The notes beneath the pieces are model-generated. The model searched no databases. It saw only the letters and a list, made by a program, of their open reading frames with translations, and was not told the origin of the DNA. The position numbers were made by a program, and so were the translations under genes. A stretch of 64,000 nucleotides of DNA from Chytriomyces cf. hyalinus JEL632 (lineage: Eukaryota; Chytridiomycota; Chytridiomycetes; Chytridiales; Chytriomycetaceae), in NCBI GenBank assembly GCA_025435555.1, contig JAIWWG010000036.1:186001-250000 (forward strand). Direction: 5' to 3'. Every line of letters begins with the position of its first letter. The first letter of the stretch is position 1. Below are positions 48,643-60,000 of this stretch, in pieces.

Positions 48643-50919
48643 ATGAATGACGCCAGTTGCGCACCAGCCTCCACAAATGCCGCAAAGGGTCTCGTGAACC
48701 ACTTGGCTTCAAGCCAATTCAGCAGCGGCTCGTCATCCTCGTCGGCTGCTGGGCAGGTGAGCTTATCGTAGATTTCAAATGAGCCGCTGACGTCGTTTCA
48801 TGAACAAGAAGTCAAGCATGGGTCCGAATGGTATCGGACGGCAAGCGCAGGTAATACTTGAATTGCACGGCGTTGGATTGCTTTCTTACTCCTTCTGAAT
48901 TCGTGTTACAGGCCGGACAAAGCGCTTCCTTCTTCAACGCAAACTCCAACGCCCCACTCAGAATGATGCCCAACGCAAACATGAACATCAACATGCACAG
49001 CCAATCAATTCGACCCGTGCACTCCCACGGCGCCCCTTCCCAAGCCCATTCGGGTCCAAACTGGGCAAACGAATTTGGTTCTTTCGAACAAGCCGGGAAC
49101 AGCGGCATTTCCGAAATCCACTCGGCATCGTTTGAGGCTGCCTTCTCGGGTGCTAGGGGCCCCATTGCACATGGTGGACAGCAGCAGCAGCAGCGAGGTG
49201 AGGAGCAATCATTTCGAATTCTTACGTTTGGCACTCATGTGCCTTGTCATGACTGCCCAACATATATTTATTTGTTTTTAGGGTGGAACCAAGAATTTGC
49301 GCAACAACCTCGAATGATGTACAATCAGTCTATGGGGGGTCCAATGATGCAAATGCCCTCGGCGATCATGCGGCAGCAGCACCAACACCCAGTCCACGAC
49401 GCTGCCTTTGAACAAGAATGGTCCACTCAATTCTCGCGTTTTGAAGAACTCGAAGAACCTTTGACAAAAGGAAAAGAACCCATCCACCACCAGCACAAAC
49501 ACGAACCCGCAGATTTGGAATCTTGGCAGGACGAATTTGCGAAACTGGATCTCGAAGGCGCCACAGACGCCGAACGCGATGAAATGATGGCGAAAATGAG
49601 CGAAATCTGGAACGAACTCAAAAACTCGGAACAAGCTGAGCAAGCGAAAGCTGGAATCCAGAACCCGTGGGATGGCGAATTTGAAGACTTTGTGAATGGC
49701 GATGGATTTGGAGGGGCTGAAGTGGTGGACCCAGACCCGGTCACGGCTCCATGGACTGCATACAAATTTGAACCAGAGAATCCGTTTTTGGGAAATCCAG
49801 ATGCTTTGGCGGTGGGACGACAGATTCTGGATTCACCGGGGGGAAGTTTGAGTCAGGCGGCGTTAGCATTCGAAGCCGCATGCCAAATGAACCACGCAGA
49901 AAACAGTGAAGCATGGATGTATCTCGGAAAAGTTCAAGCTGAAAATGAAAAGGAAGATGCCGCAATTATTGCACTTCAAAGGAGCGTTCAACTGGATCCT
50001 CAAAATTTGCCAGCACTTATGGTAAATCATTTTTGGTTTTTTTAACCGCGTTCATTTTTTTTTTTTTGGCACTCGCATTAAAAAGCCCCACATAGAGCCT
50101 TGGTGTGTCCTACACCAACGAGGGTCAAGAGCTCCAAGCGTATGCAACGCTTAACCGCTGGCTCACAACAAAATACCCAAACATTCCAGAAGCACCAGCG
50201 CAAAAACCAGCCGCCATGAACCGCTTCACATCCACGTACGAAATCCATGAAACCACTGTGGCTCGGTACTTGGAAGCTGTTCAATCTGCACCATCCAGTC
50301 AAGTGGATGCAGATTTGCAGCTAGGCCTGGGAGTTTTGTTTTACAACCGTAGCGAGTATGATAAAGTGATTGACTGCTTTAGCTCGGCTTTGCGAGTGCG
50401 AAGTGGGGACTACTTGTTGTGGAATCGTCTTGGCGCAACTCTTGCAAACAGTGGCCGCAGTTGAGACCTTTTGGTTTCTGTTGCTATTCTGACAGGCCCG
50501 TGCTCATTGATATTTGTGTAAAATACAATCATCAGGTGAAGAGGCGATCGAAGCTTATCGGAAAGCGCTCGAACTGAAACCCTCATTTGTGCGTTGTCGG
50601 TACAACCTGGGCGTGAGCTGCATCAATATTGGCGCATATCACGAAGCCGCTGAACACCTCCTTGGTGCTCTCAGTTTGCATGTCGTTGGTGACGAAAAGT
50701 CGAATGGATTTGTAAACGTGAGCGAAAATCTCTGGGACACGCTGAGACGAACATTTGTACAGGTGAATTGTGAAACTTGAACAACTCTGCCATTTGCTGA
50801 TACATGTGGTTCATTTTTTTTTTTTTTTTTTTTTTCATCAGATGAGTCGTATGGACTTGGCGGAGATGACTCAGGGCGAGCGGGATGTCAGCAAGTTTAG
50901 GGCCGAGTTTGAGTTCTGA
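48643..50919 (+). CDS. PEX5: Peroxisomal targeting signal 1 receptor (Pex5)
   Basis: Cycling receptor that binds C-terminal SKL-type signals and docks at Pex13/Pex14. Inferred exons: 48643-48756, 48809-48850, 48912-49197, 49282-50021, 50096-50459, 50536-50762, 50842-50919. The N-terminus MNDASCAPASTNAAKGLVNH carries the conserved Cys near position 6-11 needed for ubiquitin-dependent recycling. W-x3-F/Y motifs are visible: WANEF, WNQEF, WSTQF, WQDEF. Seven TPR repeats follow, for example AWMYLGKVQAENEKEDAAII, NLPALMSLGVSYTNEGQELQ, LLWNRLGATLANSGRSEEAI and VRCRYNLGVSCINIGAYHEA, with the Asn residues that grip the PTS1 peptide. The protein ends WDTLRRTFVQMSRMDLAEMT, then a short tail ending EFEF. 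Confidence 0.95.
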
Positions 50920-51051
50920 GCGCTCGGACTCGTAAAAAAGCAGAGTGATTTCAAAGCAATAAAACATACATTCCTGAAAAACTGCTTGCTGCTACTTCTT
51001 TCAAGGAGAAATGATTTCAAAGATGCAAGAAGTGAATGCTACATTTACGTT

Positions 51052-52630
51052 TTAATGATACACAACCATTCGAAACTTTGCGCCAATGTGTTCCTTTCCA
51101 TTGTACGAGAAATGACAGCCAGGTAAGCTCGGAGAACACTTTCCAATTTGAATTGTTCCAAATGCTTCATGAATCGCAATGTACAGCGGCATGCCATTTG
51201 CTTCAGACCCGGCCTCAATCGGCTTCAAGTCTGCAATTTTCATGAGTGGGATTTTCCCTTCCACTTCCTCCAAGTCAATGACGCGTGAATCGCCGCAAAG
51301 GACTTCAAATCCTTTCTTGAAGGTGAGTTCTCGACCACCCTAAAAAGTATAAATGCAATTTCATTCAAAACTTAAACTCCCCCAGCACAGTATGGGGGGG
51401 GGAAATTTCGACACACGACTCACGTATGGGATATAACACGCCTCGCCACCTCGAATCTTGCCCACCTGCACACCCCCACCACTCACTTTCGCCCGACCAG
51501 CATACAACGGCGTGCCATCGATATCGCGGCCGAGGCGGATAGCGTCATGCGGAAGAGTTTTCGATGCAGCGCGCCAGTACACGATCGGCGCGCCTGAAGA
51601 GAGCGCGTCTGTACTATATTGCGCTGTCGATTCGGACTCGACAATGGAAGGATCATCTGTTGTATCGTCCATTTCAAGCACGCGTGCGTATGCTGCGATT
51701 TTGTATTGCTTCAAGTTGCATTCTTTGCCGGCGTATGGGTAATTGACTCCAGAAATGTGTGGTCCACATTTCCCCACCTGGTGCACTCGTTAAAAAGACC
51801 ATCCTCGTGCAAGCAAAACAGAGAAAAAACAAAAACAAAATTACCTGCGTCCCATGAAAATACGTCTCACAAAACCCAATAAACAGAGGTGACCCATTCT
51901 CCTCATGCCCACCCTCAATCAACCGGTCCCCAGACACAAGCCCCGCTGAAACCAGCCCATTCTGCGGAATCCACTCAATTCCCTCCGCAGCGCCGCACAA
52001 TACTTCATACTCAGCTTCGTGGCCCAACAAAACCTCCTTACCACCGTACGAGATGTAACATCCCCCATTATTCCTGCCTTTCCCTACATGCATGCCACCT
52101 TTCCATGGAGCACGCGTTGCAAACAATGAGCTCCCATCGGTATCTCGGCCGATCGGGATCGCCTCTGAGGGCAGGAACGGGCCCTTGAATTTTTTCCAAA
52201 ACACCATTGAATTCGACGCATCTGACTGCATCTGCTGAGACGGCGTGATAGATGCAATGGATTCGATAGGTTGTGGTCGAAATGGAGCAATAGGCACGCC
52301 CCATGGGTCCGTGTTACCGTCGTTGATGGATTCGTTGCCCGCGTCCAAGTCTGCAAAGACGAGCGGGGGTGTTTCGAGGTTTTCTGTGGATACGTTTGCG
52401 GTATCGAATGGAATCGTGTTTGGGAGGTTGCTGTCGACTAGAATGGTTTCGGTTTTCGTGGGTTCATTGTGGTTCTGTTGCTGTTGCTGCTGCTGGGTTG
52501 GATCAGCCCATGGGTTCGTTTCTGCGGCTTCCACAGCCTCGATAGGGACAGGGTGTTCTATTGGTTGTGCTGTTGCAGGTCTGCTGCGAGGGGAGGACCA
52601 GTCCTCTTGGGCGTCATGCCATTCACTCAT
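51052..52630 (-). CDS. DM9-repeat protein (four repeats)
   Basis: Exons 52630-51845, 51777-51424, 51339-51052. The first ~160 residues are disordered, Gln-rich. Then come four DM9-type units, seen as AIPIGRDTDGSSLFATRAPW then GGMHVGKGRNNGGCYISYGG; RLIEGGHEENGSPLFIGFCE then QVGKCGPHISGVNYPYAGKE; AIRLGRDIDGTPLYAGRAKV then VQVGKIRGGEACYIPYGGRE; and PIEAGSEANGMPLYIAIHEA then IQIGKCSPSLPGCHFSYNGK. The spacers contain EYEVLCG-type strands. DM9 modules in invertebrates and trematodes bind mannose-type glycans, so a lectin role is a family-based inference. No signal peptide is present, so secretion would be unconventional. Related remnants lie 3.5 kb to the right. Confidence 0.85.
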
Positions 52631-53409
52631 TTAATTAAAAGTCTGCACCCAGAATATTTTTTGAAGCAAGTCTTCTCGTTTCTCATCAAGCTCTGCGTCC
52701 GTCTGCCCCCACAACACACTCCCTTGGGACCACGTCAAACTGCATTTGCAGAATCAGTCCGAACGAGAATGACAGGTCTTGTTCATTCTCTTGCTGCAGA
52801 CAGATAAAAGCATCATGATTCCCATCCCACGTGAGTCTTTTCTTACCAGCATAATATTTATAATGCCGCCTTTTTTTGTGTTGTTCAAGCAGAGTTCTTT
52901 TTGCACAGCATGTCCAGATTCAAACCAGTCAGCCAGTCAGCCAGTCAGCCAGCCCCAACATGAGAGATCCCCTCACTGCCTGACCTCTCCCTTACTCCGC
53001 TGGCTGTGCCTTCTTCAACTACTCTCAGCAATACAGAACCCCACGTGGAAAGCCAAGCACGTTTTTACCAGACAAGAGACCGCAGGCATGGCCAAATACA
53101 AACAAATATCCCCCCCTCCCCCTCCCCCCCCCCTTGCTCTCTCCTCTCCTCTCCTCCTAAACACAAGCAAATGCACTCTCCTCGTTCTGTTCAAGTAGGT
53201 TTAACTACAATCTTCACAGTTGGTTCAAGCAAATACGAAGGATGCGACTTCAACTTTTACTCATTGCATTTCCAAATAAAACACACGAGAATAAAAGGCG
53301 GTTATCCCACCTGTCTCTGAGAACACACTCTTTCTTCCCAAAAAATCACAATGATAAACAATAATACCTTACAAAGAACAAATATATAAAAAAAAAAAGT
53401 GTAGGGAAA
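52631..53409. other. Long spacer with simple repeats
   Basis: Contains CAGTCAGC repeats (52926-52954) and a C-rich stretch (53110-53135, CCCCTCCCCC type). Several open frames on the plus strand are repeat-driven. No gene recognised. Confidence 0.5.
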
Positions 53410-55236
53410 CTAGGCAAGAACCCGCACAACCCTGGCCCACACAGACTTGTTCTCCTCAAGTTCAATCTTCTCATCCTCCTCATTCTCATAAATACCTCCA
53501 TTCACATTCGAGTCAAAGTCCACAGTCAAAGGGTCCAGACCAATCGTAAACTTTTTGGTAATCAAAGTCATGTACGCCTTGTGTCCAACTGCAAGAACCA
53601 CAAACAGTGGGATACCCACAACATACGGAGCATGTGCGACAATGTCGAATGGTGTGGTGGCAGCAGTGTAGAAAAAGTATCCAAGAACAACACCGCCAAT
53701 CAACAGACCGAGAATGTCAAAGTATGGGAAGAAGGGTGCTCGGAAGATGAGATCCGTGTCGGCACGGCCTTGCTTGCGCCAAGCCAGGCGGAACCGCAAG
53801 TGCGTGACGAGAATGCAGCACCAGCAAATGAGCGTCGACACGGACAGAATGTTGACGAGAAAGTTGAAGACGGTTCCGTTGCCCACGTATGCTCCAATCA
53901 GTGCAAATCCTCCAAACACGGCAGTGATGCAGATGGAAATCAGCGGTACTCCACGTTTTGTCACGGAAACGAGGAACGTTGGAGCCATGCGGTTGGCGGC
54001 AAGAGACTGCAAAGTTCGTGTGGCGGCAAAGATGGCTCCGTTGGCAGCAGAAAACAGCGAGATGAGAATAATGACGTTCATGATATCCGGTCCACCGGCG
54101 ATACCAGCGTATGAAAGCACACGTGTGAAGGGGGAAGTTCGGACATCCGTGTTGGCGAGCAGCTCATCGTTCAGGGGAATAATCATACCGACCAGAAGAA
54201 GGGAGACAAGGTAGAATACAACGATTCTCCAGAAGGTACCCTTAATGGCACGTGGAACAGAGACCCTTGGGTTCTTGGCCTCACCGGCAGTGACTCCGAT
54301 AAGCTCAGATCCACCGTAACTGCACAGAAAACAAGAAGGAGTCAGAAGTTGTGCTTTGATCTCAAATCAAACCACATCCAAAAACACACACCTGTAGAAG
54401 GCGTTGGTAAAGGTGCTCATGACAGCCAAGGCAGAAGTGACAGGAGCGCCTTCGACATTGGCACCGTTCCAGTTTTTGAAACCGATGGCACCCAATTCGC
54501 GGTTTGCACCACACACGATGGCAATACCAATAATGATGAAAATGGAGACGGCAGCAATCTTGATGAAACTCAGCCAGTACTCGACTTCACCGAAACTCTT
54601 TACACCCAGCAAGTTGAGCATAATGAGCAGAAGGAGACAAATGAGGGTAAAGATCCATGCTTGGACATCTGGCCACCAGTACTGCGGGATGCTTCCAAGA
54701 ACGGCAAGTTCGGCAGGGATTGTGAGGAGCCTGAAATAATGAAATAGTTTTGATCAGCCCAATTTTTTTTTTGACGTTTTGGTGGTTGCACGGGCAATGA
54801 GGAACGCACCATTGCAAGTAATAGTTCCATCCGAGGGTAAATCCGATGGAAGGGTCCAGGAAACGGCTGGACAGCTCGCCGAAGGCTCCGGACACTGGCA
54901 CTTGCGTGCCCATCTCTCCCAATGCAGTCACAACGGCATACACGAGGATACCGACAACAGAGTACGAGATGAGCACTCCGAGGGGACCAGCAACGGAAAT
55001 GGTGGAACCACTTCCGACAAACAGTCCCGTTCTGAAGTGGGGGGTGAAGTATGTCAGCAAGAGACAGATAACAAGAGCATGATGGGGGGATATACACACC
55101 CAATGGTGCCCCCAAGGGCAATCATCTGCAGATGCCTTGCCTCCAGCTTGCGGTGCAGATGAATGCCATCTGCAGCTGCGTAGGTTGCCTTGTGCTCGAC
55201 GTGGGTCTCTTCAACCTTCTTGCTAGTGGTGTCCAT
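53410..55236 (-). CDS. Amino-acid permease (YAT/APC family)
   Basis: Plasma-membrane proton-coupled amino-acid transporter. Exons: 55236-55100, 55031-54810, 54730-54392, 54319-53410. Signature blocks: HRKLEARHLQMIALGGTIG|TGLFVGSG (the H-L-x-M-I-A-x-G-G-x-I-G-x-G-L-F start of TM1), YAVVTALGEMGTQVPVSGAF, FLDPSIGFTLGWNYYLQW, LLGVKSFGEVEYWLSFIKIA, YSYGGSELIGVTAGEAKNPR (consensus amphipathic region), and FSAANGAIFAATRTLQSLAA. About 12 hydrophobic segments and 535 residues are typical. The C-terminal tail (NEEDEKIELEENKSVWARVV) is acidic, as in family members subject to ubiquitin control. Substrate cannot be told from sequence; homologous clades carry lysine, arginine or general amino acids. Confidence 0.92.
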
Positions 55237-55855
55237 GTGTTCTATTTTTGGAATATATTCTGGCAGCGATTGCGAGCACGGATTTAAACCCCAAACAGAC
55301 TTGTCTTATCTTCTTTTTGTTCCAATTTAAACTTTTAGTTGCGGGTGGCGCCGCAGACTAATTTAAAAATAAAATTGGAATTGTCAATTTGAAGTCAACC
55401 CAATCGGAACAGTCTCGGAACATCCCGGAACATCCCGGAGACTGTTCCGGCACTCGCGACGCTGTTTGTTGTGCGTGTGCGTGTGTTTCCCATCCTGTCC
55501 GTCTCTCGTCTGTCTGTCTCCCTCTCTCTCTCTCTCTCACTGCTTCTTTGTTGACTGATTAGGGTTGGCATCCATCGGAAGGAAAGGGAGATTATCTTGG
55601 CCCGTCTTCGGAGAAGTCCATGTGGTGGTGTCAGCATTTCAAACCCATGCATCCATCCATCCATCCATCCATCCATGCATCCATCCATCCATACACACAC
55701 ATTTCATACAGTGACATCCCACGCTTGAAGCATGCTTGTTTTCAGTCAATTCAACTGTCTCTTATCATTGCATTTGTTTGCGGTGCATCACCCTTATTAA
55801 TGAGATAAAATATGCGCTATTTTATTTTAAATACACTCACTCAATTTTATATTGC
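55237..55855. other. Spacer with (CATC)n repeat
   Basis: (CATC)n at 55650-55690, (CT)n at 55520-55538. A frame through the repeat is artefactual. No gene recognised. Confidence 0.55.
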
Positions 55856-56690
55856 TCAACAAGAACTCCGGCACGCCGCTGCAAAATAGTCTGCCGCGAC
55901 AATCTCGCTGCCAAACAGACCGTGCACTCCGTCATGCAACCGAGCACTGCATTTCCCAACTTGCTCACCGTCGCATCCACGGTGAACACCAATATACAGC
56001 GTCGTTCCATCTGATTCATGCCCAGCCTCAATCGGTACCAGCCCCTCCAAGCGCGTATGAGAAAACGCTCCATCTTGCCGTGCCCATGTCACTGAAAATG
56101 GGTCTCCATACAACACTTCAAAGCCATGTTCGAAATGAACTTCTTTGCCCGCATATCCAATAAAGCACCCCCTGTGTTACGTGCCTTTCCGACTTGAAGA
56201 CTGCCCTCCATTTGAATTCGCGCCGCATATAATGCTCCGCCATCTTTGTCTGTTCCGCGTGAACCAGAATCAAAAAAAGATTCGGTGGAACCATAAATCC
56301 GTAGCTCACATGCCGCCATGTAAATGCATGCCGCACTTGCCAACTTACGTCCCAATACCAATGCCGCGATCTGCCGTCACGGCAACAAAAAGAGGGTCGC
56401 CGTTGCTCTCACGCTCGGTCTCGATTGGCGCGATTGTCGCCACGAACACAGGGACAAGCCGACCATCAACACGCAGCAGCTGGACTGCGTTTCTATCTCC
56501 GCACAGCACTTGTAGGTTATCGTGTTAGTTGCAGTGACTAACACGCTCGGTGCTGTCGCGGCGTAGCTTGCCCACTTGCATCCCGCCCTCGCACACCATG
56601 CGGCATGCGTATAGCGGTGACCCATCAGCATCCACTCCGAGAGCAATCTGCAGTCAGTGTCGAGAGTCTGGCACTCACGGCTTGGTCCAG
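55856..56690 (-). pseudogene. Decayed DM9-repeat gene
   Basis: Several DM9 units are readable but in different frames. From about 56650 comes ALGVDADGSPLYACRMVCEG then MQVGKLRRD, followed by a stop near 56526. Then VLCGDRNAVQLLRVDGRLVP and ETERESNGDPLFVAVTADRG precede an in-frame TAA inside IGIGT|VGKCGMH. Next are TDKDGGALYAARIQMEGSLQ and VGKARNTGG, where one base is shifted so that the expected FIGYAGKE continues in another frame. Last come EVHFEHGFEVLYGDPFSV and HTRLEGLVPIEAGHESDGTT, then EQVGKCSARLHDG, ending near 55856. At least two stops and one frameshift point to a relic of a copy of the intact gene at 51-52.6 kb. Confidence 0.75.
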
Positions 56691-57066
56691 GACTGACTGC
56701 CCGCTCTGTGAGATGGGGGCCCACCAAATACGTGGGTTAGGATGCTGCTGGTTGGAGACCGGGAAGCCTCCGAGGATTGGCTGCACATGCATGGGCTCTG
56801 CTGTTTGTGTTGTTGACTTGTTCAACCCCCCATTTTGGACACCCACAATTTTTTTTGAACTGAACTTCCTATGTTTAAAATGAAGACACATTTTTAAACT
56901 GGGAATTGTCAGGTCAATCTCTGAGCACATCTCTCAACTTCAAAAGGAGAAAGACTCCATCTGCTGCCCCCATCCATCCATCCATCCACACCGACACACA
57001 GAGCACCCCTTTCATACTCGTCTTCCCCTTCACTGTCTCGACAATCCCTCTCGCGTCAACACAGCA
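56691..57066. other. Spacer upstream of the CFAP97 gene
   Basis: Holds the start of the DM9 relic and the promoter side of the next gene. A (CATC)n run lies near 56970-56988. Nothing else recognised. Confidence 0.5.
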
Positions 57067-60000
57067 ATGGCCGCCGTTCAAGCCATGCCCGCTCCGGCCC
57101 ACCCACTCGAGGAGGGAAAACCACCTCTGGACCCATCCTTCCAATCCATCAGAAAAGTGAAGCTCAAGTCCGACAAACCGCACTCCAGCAACACGCGTAA
57201 ACCACACCCTGTAAAACCGAGCACTGTCCCGGGCGGCCTAAACGGCAACTACGAGCACAGGCATTACCAAGCAATGCACCCGACCTGCAACAAGCTGCTG
57301 GCTGTCCGATGGGAGAGTTATGTGTTTGAGATTCACCGCAGAAACCTAAAAAAAGCGCGTCACACCATCGACGACTCGAGACCGAAAGTGTATAAGCATT
57401 TGGATATGCGTTTGAAAAAGACTCAGACGGAAGAAGGTGCGAGATTTGTTCTTCTTTCTTTGTTTCTCTTGTGTTTCTATAACAGGTGTCCGAACTTTGG
57501 CAGAACGCATGCACACAATTGAAAAGAACAACAATATTCTTTTTAACCGAATCATGAGTCAGAAACTCAGAGACACTGACGTGTCCAGCATCAGTGACTC
57601 CCGCGCTTTCGATATAAGGCGCGACCATATCCACGAGGCACACACCCATATCCGCCAGTGCCGCAACGATAACATCTTGAAAGACAACCTTGTAAGCCGC
57701 TTTTTTTTTTTTCAACAGCGAGGTTTAAAATCTCATCTCTTATACCGCACCGTTCTGCCCACAGACAATCCTGCAACGCATTGAAGAAAAAGCACCCAAC
57801 TACAACCGCCTTGCCTGGTACTCGGACCGTCTCCGAAATTTAGGATACCTCTGCAACATTGCAGAATACCCAAAACACTACCTAGACCAACTCGAGGAAG
57901 GAAAACCGCACTACGACCTGGTCCGCCCAAAAACGCATGAAATCACATACATGCAAAAGGGTAATAATAACGCGGTATTGAATGCCACGCGAAAGAGTCA
58001 AACTGCGCCGGAACAGGATACCACTTCTTCGACACTTTTGAGGCCCAAAACGCGTGGGCATCCCACTTCGTCGCCGCTATTGGGGGACAGTCAATCTACT
58101 TCGGCTGCAGCGAGTGTGATTGCTGGTGCAGAAAACAACGAGGGGGATTCAGCCCAGCAGCCTGTAGACCCAAATGCAACGGAAATTCCACCTCAAGATG
58201 CCTCAGAACCATCGGCAGCAGCAAATGCGGAACCTAGCCCTCCATCACCTAAACAAACCCCAGGATCCAAAAGCACGTCCAACCGCGCCACGCCCAAACA
58301 AACATCCTTTGCAACAATTTCTCGTCAAGATTCCATCACAAAAGCGTCTGCAACCCCCAAAAAATCCAGCGTCGCCGTTTCTCCTCGCAAACAAACGTCG
58401 CAAATTCAACTCCATAATTCATCAGAACCCACCACACCTACCCAAAAATCCGTTGCAAACCTTGCAACCGCGACACCAACTGCTGGCACCCCTAAAAAAC
58501 AATTATCCACAGCTACACTCCACCAAACTCCAAAATCATTTACTCCAAAACACGCCGCCTCCACAGCCGCACAAAGCCCCAGAAAATCATCCCTCGCAGG
58601 CACACCCGCGAAACAATCCTCCGTCAAACAATCTCGTCAACCCTCTCAACAAATCCTCACACAAAAATCCTCCAAACTTCCTTCCAAAGCCGCTTCTGTC
58701 CTCTTGGCAGACACTGCATCCACAGAAGAAGAAGAACAACCTTCTTGGGTTGAAAAAGCATACAGCCAACACTCACTCACCGATAACCGTCCCGCGCGGT
58801 GGATGGAAGACGAAGCATCCGCCAAAGCGGCCATCACAATGTCCGATGACCTCGCTGACCTTGGGATCGTGGATTGTAATTCGAGTAGTGAAAGTGTTGA
58901 CGCTGCAGTTGTAAGCGGTGATGAACGCGCGGCTGTGGAACCTGTAGGTCCAATTGTGGCAAAGGAAGGATCACGGCCGAGTTCCGGATGGTCAGAGTTT
59001 GATGACGCGTCTCCTGAAGGAGAGGATTCTGTGATGGCGTTGAATGAGAGTACTTTGTTGGATGTAGGTGGTGGTGTTGGGGAAGTTGAGGTGGGGGCGG
59101 TTGATTCTGAAGATGTCGTCAAGATTCCGAATGCACTTTTCGATGACGGAGTCGGCGGTGGTGCCGCAATTCAACCCATGAACGATGAATACGGAATGAA
59201 GGGTGAAGAAGATGATTTCAGCTATGAAGATGATGTGGCGCATGAGGAAATTGAGGCTCTGGATGAAATGACACGTGAGCAAATGGAAGCCAAACAAGGT
59301 AATGCCTTTTCCTTCATGAAAGATAGTGCAGACAGCATACTAACCAAAATCTATACATTCAAACTTCAGAACTGGAGACGGTAGAAAGGGAGGCGATCGA
59401 AAAATCCAACGAATACTACTCGCAAGAAGAGGCAACTGGTCAAATGGAAGCCTTGATTGACCAACTGGGGGAACTGATCCAAACAGGCACGGAAGGAGAA
59501 GAAAATGGTCCTGGTGGAGACTCCGCTAAGGTCTTGGAGGAACAATTGGTTGATCACATTCCTGAAAGCCACGGGAAAATTGCGCATGACTCGGAGCCTA
59601 AAGAAGAATCCAATACTCACGAACCCGAAACTGAAAATGAAGCACATGATGGGACGGCTGTCTTGCACAACCCAGAAGACGCATATGACGCCGAGGAGTT
59701 CCAAAACGATGCTGCAGATGGTGTTGAACTGGATGGTCAATATGATGACATCTTCGACCAGAAAGATGAAGTTCATAAAGTGACGCAGCAACATCTATCT
59801 GATCATGCCGATCAAAACGACGAATTTCAACAAGAAGGTGCAGCCAACGCTCATAGTGATGGTCACAGGGACACGGAGTTAGACATGGCAGGAGAATATG
59901 ACTCCGGAACCAATGAATATTCACCCGACTACGAGGCTGAAGATCAAGAACAAACGCGAGAAAAATCAAGCGTTGAACATACTCACGACAGTTTCGACAA

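Noticed and set aside
55395-55700. Minus-strand frame with repeated [12 protein letters not shown]
   Set aside because: Pure translation of the (CATC)n microsatellite; no coding signal outside it.
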